Source: Siderastrea radians (Eukaryota; Cnidaria; Anthozoa; Scleractinia; Rhizangiidae). From it: a DNA stretch of 64,000 nucleotides. Within the stretch, counting starts at the first letter, position 1, and the number at the start of each line of letters is the position of its first letter. This document shows positions 58,301 to 64,000 of the stretch, one piece after another. The stretch spans positions 12,038,071-12,102,070 of the forward strand of contig OZ024892.1 in NCBI GenBank assembly GCA_964017195.1, written 5' to 3'. The notes under the pieces were generated by a model, which saw only the letters and a list, made by a program, of their open reading frames with translations, did no database searches and was not told where the DNA came from. Position numbers and translations under genes: made by a program.

Positions 58301-60188
58301 CTCAGGCCCAATTTTTTTTTTTTTGGGGGGGGGGGGGTAGGGGGTGGAAGTTAAGAATGCTTGTTCAGCAGAATAGTGATTGCTTTCTTTTTCATTTAGG
58401 TGGCTCTTATCACAGCAGTTCAAGTGTCTTGTTTTCCTGACAAACTTAGCAGCAATTTAGTGATGCAGTATGTCCAGACTGCACGAGGAAATGTGTACAG
58501 TATGAAGGTAATATTCCCCCAGTGAGACTACTCACATTAATTTTCAATGAAGTCGGAAGGAAAAGAAGAAATGATGATCACCCTCACCATTAAAAAATAT
58601 CAATTTAAGCAGTTGATAAAAGAGCAACCTGAAACGTTTCAAGCTTGAACAGGATTTGAACCCATGACCTGAGCGTTATCAGCTAGAGCAGCGCTTTAAC
58701 TAATTGAGCTATCAAGCAGACTGGGAGCTGATCATTTGCAAATTCGTAGTGATCTCATAGATGGTGAAACAAAAGAGAGAAGCACATAATATGTGAACTG
58801 TGGATGTGGAAATAAGAAATGACGATGACCCAACCTGAAAAATTCAGGCTTGAATAGGATTTGAACCCATCAGTGACCTCTGTGATACTGGGGCAGTGCT
58901 CTAACCAATTGAGCTATCAGGCCAACTGGGAGCTGGTCATTTGTGAATTTGCAGTGAACCCTTATTGCAATGATGGTGCCGAAACAAATGGTATTTCACA
59001 TATTCAATCTCATTTGAAGTGGGAAAGGTTGGAGTGAAGTTATAATATTATAATTATTATTAATGTATTATTACATTATTGTAATTGTCAGTCAGGAAAC
59101 AAACATGGATGGTGGGCCTTACTTGTCTTTGTCATTAGCAACATTTCCAAATTCCAATTCGACCTGGACGTCAAGTGTTTACACATGAGCCCCTGGCTCG
59201 GGAGATTAGGTGACTACTCCCTACACTACAACGTGAAAATTTGAATCACCACTTTTTTACCGATTTGCCACAGGAGCAGTGTGACCTCTGTCTGCTGATT
59301 CCTAAGCTGGAGTGACAGTCTCCATTGTATTGAGAAGTTCCTGATTGGGTGGAAATTGAGTACCCCAAAACATACCACACCTAAACTACATTTTAAAAAA
59401 ATACCTGTGGGCAGTATTAATCCCTGAAATAAAGTACCCTGCTTTTTTCCTGTTTGAAAAATACCTGTTTATTCTTAATCATTAACCCCCAAAATATCTC
59501 CTAGTATCTCACCCTCCAAAAATAATAGACAAAACTTAAAATTAATGAACAACAACAACAAAATGGTACTAATAATATTTATGCATAAAGTGACACCTTC
59601 TGTAGCCTGCGTAGCAGGTGTTAATGGGAAGGGGGTAGGTGGAGCAAGAAAGTATGGAAAAATGAGGGATATGGGGACAAGAGACTAGTTCCCCATTTCT
59701 CCTCCCATTTTTTCCTATTCCCCCTATCCTTCCCCATTTACGCCTGCTGTGCAGGCTACACTGTCCGTTGACTCCATTCTTTTCTTTTCCAACCACAGAG
59801 ACTGTTTGTTGTAGAGAGTGACGACATTACAGAAACCCAATCATCACCATCCAGTCAAAGTCCATCAGTGCAAAGAGCATCATCATCATCATCTTCATTA
59901 GATGAAGACGGCAATTCATCTTCCTTATCATCCGAATTAATTAATGCAGTATGCATCATTTGCCGATCACTGCCGGTAACCAGAGCTTTTCTTCCCTGCA
60001 GACATGCATGTGCATGTGGTTTGTGTTTTCAACGGCTCAGCCATTGTCCCATGTGTCGGGGGCTCATCCAATCATATTTCAAGGTGCAAGAAGAGCCGTT
60101 TATTGACAATGCTGAATCTGATGCCAGCACTGAACTGAAAGAGTTGTCAGTAGGTGAAATTTTAAGAGGCATATTTTCTGCGAGTTAG
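55367..60188 (+). CDS. CGRRF1: CGRRF1, membrane-anchored RING-finger protein
   Basis: Proposed exons: 55367-55577, 56224-56467, 56903-57176, 58400-58507, 59799-60188, giving about 408 aa (human 332). Residues about 5-27 form one hydrophobic segment (FSALVIVGCFLILARFIV), a membrane anchor. VKNPF at about residues 52-56 and the LITAVQVSCFPDK-type block match the vertebrate protein. The C-terminal C3HC4 RING spans residues 331-365 (C331, C334, C346, H348, C352, C355, C362, C365), with LPCRHACACGLCFQRLSHCP diagnostic of the family. CGRRF1 is an ER-linked ubiquitin ligase connected with growth control. The exon 2 donor (TT then GTATCC) is weak and the exon 3 acceptor (GTTTAG) moderate, so the middle 20-40 residues are uncertain. 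A serine-rich tract precedes the RING. The 5' end is duplicated at 44361-46709. Confidence 0.9.
55774..56016. repeat. Foldback repeat, GGGCCCAGTTGTTCAAA family, CGRRF1 intron 1
   Basis: Ends GGGCCCAGTTGTTCAAA and TTTGAACAAAGGGGCCC are inverted. Same family as 23072-23310. Confidence 0.8.
58640..58935 (-). repeat. Two tRNA-derived SINE copies in CGRRF1 intron 4
   Basis: On the minus strand, 58645-58735 reads GATAGCTCAATTAGTTAAAG (box A-like), then GGGTTCAAATCC (box B-like). A second copy at 58855-58930 has GATAGCTCAATTGGTTAGAG and GGGTTCAAATCC. Both are followed by similar non-tRNA sequence (CTGGGAGCTG, ATTTGCA), so they are a repeated SINE, not tRNA genes. Confidence 0.72.
59601..59761. repeat. 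Foldback repeat, TGTAGCCTGCGTAGCAGG family, CGRRF1 intron 4
   Basis: Ends TGTAGCCTGCGTAGCAGG and CCTGCTGTGCAGGCTACA are inverted, with inner pairing AATGGGAAGG / CCTTCCCCATT. The right end is only about 38 bp from the acceptor of the CGRRF1 RING exon. Confidence 0.8.
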
Positions 60189-60234
60189 GGCACACATTAT
60201 CATCACAGTATAGTTGTTTTATATTTTAGACCTT

Positions 60235-60240
60235 AATAAA
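60235..60240 (+). terminator. CGRRF1 polyadenylation signal
   Basis: AATAAA 47 bases after the CGRRF1 stop codon, in the expected place for the 3' end of the transcript. Confidence 0.7.
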
Positions 60241-60797
60241 TGGCTTTTGAATTTTGTTTCTCTGCTCATTGTTACTGTTACTAGAGGTTGTGTCATAAGC
60301 CTACATGGCTGATCTGTAAGCTTAAGAACAGTGTCTTCCATTGCTTCCTTAGGCATTCTTTGACCGATCATCTGAGGAAAAGTTTTGGGCCAGGGAGGAC
60401 ATTGTGTACCCCCTGGTGGGCTCAAGAGGAAGGGTGCTACCATATATACATGGATGTGCTGCTAGATGGGTCTTATTGTGGAAGAGTATTCTTTTCTGCT
60501 TTTGCTTTTACTGTTTTGTATGTTTTTCCTTATCTAAATCAGATCGTAGTAAAGTGTGCAAAAATGACAACACATGTAAGTAAGGCATAGAAACTTAGTT
60601 AACAAAATATTCTCTAGCATCCTCTCCTTTTGCTGACTGAAATGGTGTGATTTTAAAGCATTTTAATGAGCAAATGGCCCGTTTTATAGTCGTGTGCTGC
60701 GTGCCCTGGTCTTTGAGTGTAAGTGAGACTGGAGTTGACTTTGTTTGTTAAAAACCATCTTGCTTTTCATTTGTAAGTAATAATGGCAGAGATGGCA

Positions 60798-61055
60798 CAG
60801 GTATGGCGCAGTGGTGAGAGCGCTCACCTCCCACTAATGTGGCCCAAGTTCGACGCCCGGTCCCGGTGTCATATGTGGGTTGAGTTTGTTGTTGGTTCTC
60901 GTCCTTGCTCCGAGAGGTTTTTCTCCGGGTCCTCCGGTTTTCCCCTCTCCTCAAAAACCGACATTTTCAAATTCCATTTCGATCCGGAATCCGAGGGACA
61001 CAGGTTTGTCAGTCCCAGACTGTTAGGTGTCACCCTCGTTAAACAAAATTGATTT
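60798..61055 (+). repeat. tRNA-derived SINE
   Basis: The head TGGCGCAGTGGTGAGAGCGC (box A-like) and AAGTTCGACGCCC (box B-like) precede a body with GTGGGTTGAGTTTGTTGTTG and TTTTTCTCCGGGTCCTCCGG, then TTTATTTATTTA near 61055-61078. A tail fragment of the same family (AAATTCCAATTCGACCTGG) is at about 59150-59175. Confidence 0.78.
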
Positions 61056-61316
61056 ATTTTTATTTATTTATTTATTTAATGGCAGAGTCTGGCTAGCGTG
61101 AGAACAACAGGATTAGCATATTGTATCAAAACAAAGTGAACTCTAGCCTCACTCCGTTTAAAGGCCAGGTTACAAATTCGCGTCTTCTCCCTTTGTTCCC
61201 GGTTATTTTTCTCTTACATTTCTTTACGCTTCATTGCATAAATTTTCTCTAAAATGGTGCAAACACGTTTGCTTTCTCTCGGCCACTTTTAGACACGACC
61301 GTCTCATTGTGAAAAA

Positions 61317-64000
61317 CAGGGACTTCACAGATTTCGTGGACCAATCAACTATTTCTGTGGTGTGACCCGTCAGGGGTTAATCCTTTAAGCCCTGATATAA
61401 AAATGCATATTCTCCTTACTGTTCTCCATACATTTCTTATGGCACTAGTAAGGAGAATTTGTCTTAATATAGAGACATCTTATCCTTGGTGATCACTTTC
61501 TTTATTCTCATCACTTGAATGTTTGAACGAGTAGTGATAATGTAAAGAGAAGTTTCATTTTGGTCCCTGTTAGGGCTTAAAGGATTAATAACAAGGTGGA
61601 CACCAGATAGCAACGACGGAAACCACAAAAAATGTACACTTGAAATTAAACGACCAAAAGAAATCCAGAGAATTCTAAATCAAAATTTATCCTTTCTCAA
61701 AAAATGACGTATAAAAACAAACATATCCAGACACGATGTCATTTTTCTCGAGTCATGTTTACCTACCTGATAAATCCTTTAGTTTGTTCGTACCAGGTGC
61801 AGAAGCCGTGCTTAGCTAATCCATTAAAGAGTTTATAGAGCCGATCCTGTTACGTTAAAAGCAGAAACTCTCGCTGTATTTGTCCTTCTATACCTCGCCA
61901 TCGAAGCGTTAACATCTCAAGAAGTCTTTTTCGACAACTTAGGATAAATTTTTCAGGCAAGTTACAACTGCGCATCTTCTCCTTTTGTTCCGGATTATTT
62001 TCCCCGTACATTTTTTGGCGCTTTATTGCATAAGTTTTCTCAAAAATGGGGCAAATACGTTTCCTTTTTCTTGGCCATTTGCCTACTCTCACTTACTCTA
62101 TGTGTTATACGTGTTTATAGGCTTTATATGTGTCTGTCAGACCATCAGTAAACGAAAAGTTAATTATACTTTTACAGCCCATTTCTTACGTAGGTGCACT
62201 GATGGGAGATCTCGGGATTTCTTGTGTCTTTTCCTTCATAATGATGGTAGACATCCAAATAATCTAGGGCAAAATAAATTCTACCGCAGTTTGCAGTTTT
62301 AAGATGTTGAAGGGCCATTAAACAATCAGGGGAAAACTCCTACTTCAGGCTGTTACTTGATTATTAGTGATTACTTGTTACTTAACTCGGTTATGGGTAG
62401 CAGTATGGTTGAAATCTTTTTCCATTTCATAGTTTGACCTGATTTGTTGTTTTTCCGCGTTGCTTTTTCTTTAACCTTTTAGCTCGGGACTTCGTTTCCA
62501 GCTTTCGACATGTTTTTCCTAAATGACCTGATTTGGCTTTCAGAAAGTGCTGTTTCAGCTTCTTATTAATTAAGATAAGTGGACTTGGATTTTAATGTTT
62601 ACTTTTAGGTTCAAATAGCTCTTGCGATTTAGAGTAGGGTGCTGTTTTTTGTTTACAGTTGGCCCATCCTTGAACATCAGTTTTCAGTTCTAATGTCGTA
62701 AGTTAACTTAAAATTGTATCATGAAAAGAACCGAAATTATGTTGTTAGTCTAGTACTACGAAAGCTTTTTACCAAAAATTGAGCATTTAATTTAAATTTA
62801 GCTGCAAAGGTGCTCCTTTCGTAGTGTAAAAGTATATGACAGTCGCATTTTAACTGTCAATATTAATTTGCTCAAATGTAGGACAATTTAATACAATTAA
62901 CACTGAAAGATACTTTAACAATAACGAGAATTGCTACAGGGACTTCACAGATTTCGTGGACCAATCAACTATTTCTGTGGTGTGACCCGTCAGGGGTTAA
63001 TCCTTTAAGCCCTGATATAAAAATGCATATTCTCCTTACTGTTCTCCATACATTTCTTATGGCACTAGTAAGGAGAATTTGTCTTAATATAGAGACATCT
63101 TATCCTTGGTGATCACTTTCTTTATTCTCATCACTTGAATGTTTGAACGAGTAGTGATAATGTAAAGAGAAGTTTCATTTTGGTCCCTGTTAGGGCTTAA
63201 AGGATTAATAACAAGGTGGACACCAGATAGCAACGACGGAAACCACAAAAAATGTACACTTGAAATTAAACGACCAAAAGAAATCCAGAGAATTCTAAAT
63301 CAAAATTTATCCTTTCTCAAAAAATGACGTATAAAAACAAACATATCCAGACACGATGTCATTTTTCTCGAGTCATGTTTACCTACCTGATAAATCCTTT
63401 AGTTTGTTCGTACCAGGTGCAGAAGCCGTGCTTAGCTAATCCATTAAAGAGTTTATAGAGCCGATCCTGTTACGTTAAAAGCAGAAACTCTCGCTGTATT
63501 TGTCCTTCTATACCTCGCCATCGAAGCGTTAACATCTCAAGAAGTCTTTTTCGACAACTTAGGATAAATTTTTCAGGCAAGTTACAACTGCGCATCTTCT
63601 CCTTTTGTTCCGGATTATTTTCCCCGTACATTTTTTGGCGCTTTATTGCATAAGTTTTCTCAAAAATGGGGCAAATACGTTTCCTTTTTCTTGGCCATTT
63701 GCCTACTCTCACTTACTCTATGTGTTATACGTGTTTATAGGCTTTATATGTGTCTGTCAGACCATCAGTAAACGAAAAGTTAATTATACTTTTACAGCCC
63801 ATTTCTTACGTAGGTGCACTGATGGGAGATCTCGGGATTTCTTGTGTCTTTTCCTTCATAATGATGGTAGACATCCAAATAATCTAGGGCAAAATAAATT
63901 CTACCGCAGTTTGCAGTTTTAAGATGTTGAAGGGCCATTAAACAATCAGGGGAAAACTCCTACTTCAGGCTGTTACTTGATTATTAGTGATTACTTGTTA
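61317..64000. repeat. 1,620-bp direct tandem duplication, second copy cut by the window end
   Basis: Sequence from 61317 repeats from 62937 with a fixed offset of 1,620 bases. Every base I compared over about 1,064 bp agrees. Copy 2 continues past the window. Each copy includes a TTAACCC-type repeat and an 80-codon minus-strand frame (61850-62092, 63470-63712) with no recognisable domain. Part of the unit (about 61950-62085) also has a diverged relative just upstream (61150-61295). No gene is supported in the region. Confidence 0.95.

Noticed and set aside
58645..58930. tRNA genes in CGRRF1 intron 4
   Set aside because: Two similar copies share non-tRNA flanks and have imperfect cloverleafs, so they are a SINE family.
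61850..62092. 80-codon minus-strand frame, duplicated at 63470-63712, as a small gene
   Set aside because: The duplication copies all bases equally, so conservation of the frame carries no evidence of selection; no domain is seen.
1..64000. CRISPR array, prokaryotic operon or phage-like system
   Set aside because: Direct repeats found are minisatellites or transposon arrays without unique spacers, and all genes are intron-containing eukaryotic genes.

Overview
This is eukaryotic, almost certainly metazoan, nuclear DNA. Its genes are split into short exons by GT-AG introns and are interleaved with dense transposon debris. The mix of animal orthologues (SYVN1, STMND1, FANCL, CGRRF1) with very abundant foldback MITEs and tRNA-like SINEs suggests a cnidarian, probably a coral or anemone. 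That assignment is inference from gene and repeat style; no taxon-defining marker was seen.

Layout. 1-4484 is intergenic, with one weak minus-strand exon. 4485-11842 (+) is SYVN1/HRD1, the ER-associated degradation ubiquitin ligase (11 exons, 676 aa). 14127-21262 (+) is a stathmin-domain protein with a lipidation-type N-terminus, like STMND1 (6 exons, 314 aa). 24074-39380 (-) is FANCL, the Fanconi anaemia ubiquitin ligase (16 exons, 375 aa). 42141-44220 (-) and 52132-55198 (-) are two copies of an L-rhamnose mutarotase-like gene. 55367-60188 (+) is CGRRF1, a membrane RING protein (5 exons, about 408 aa). 61317 to the window end is a 1,620-bp direct tandem duplication with no visible mismatch. 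Three unrelated RING ubiquitin-ligase genes therefore sit in one window.

The most informative structure is an old tandem segmental duplication. A block of roughly 8 kb, running from FANCL exon 2 through the mutarotase gene to the first exon of CGRRF1, occurs at about 38735-46709 and again at about 46945-55450. FANCL survives whole in the left copy and CGRRF1 in the right copy. Each has a decayed 5' fragment in the other copy. The FANCL fragment has lost its exon 1 splice donor and is frameshifted in exon 2; the CGRRF1 exon 1 fragment is split by about 2.3 kb of transposons. The mutarotase survives as two intact paralogues, but the right copy has changed two residues aligned with substrate-contacting positions of bacterial RhaM (Y48F, W87F). 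Comparing the two copies also reveals pre-insertion sites for several transposons.

The rest is repeats: several unrelated TTAA-flanked foldbacks, MITEs with 7-9 bp target duplications, a CAGACTG-rich Mutator-like MITE, an ATCGAT-rich hAT-like element, a broken LINE, a DNA element encoding a paired-like helix-turn-helix, a PIF/Harbinger-like fragment and tRNA-derived SINEs. I found no new enzymatic system. The real novelty candidates are the duplicated and diverging mutarotase pair, with its shared promoter to a RING-protein gene, and the repeat architecture.
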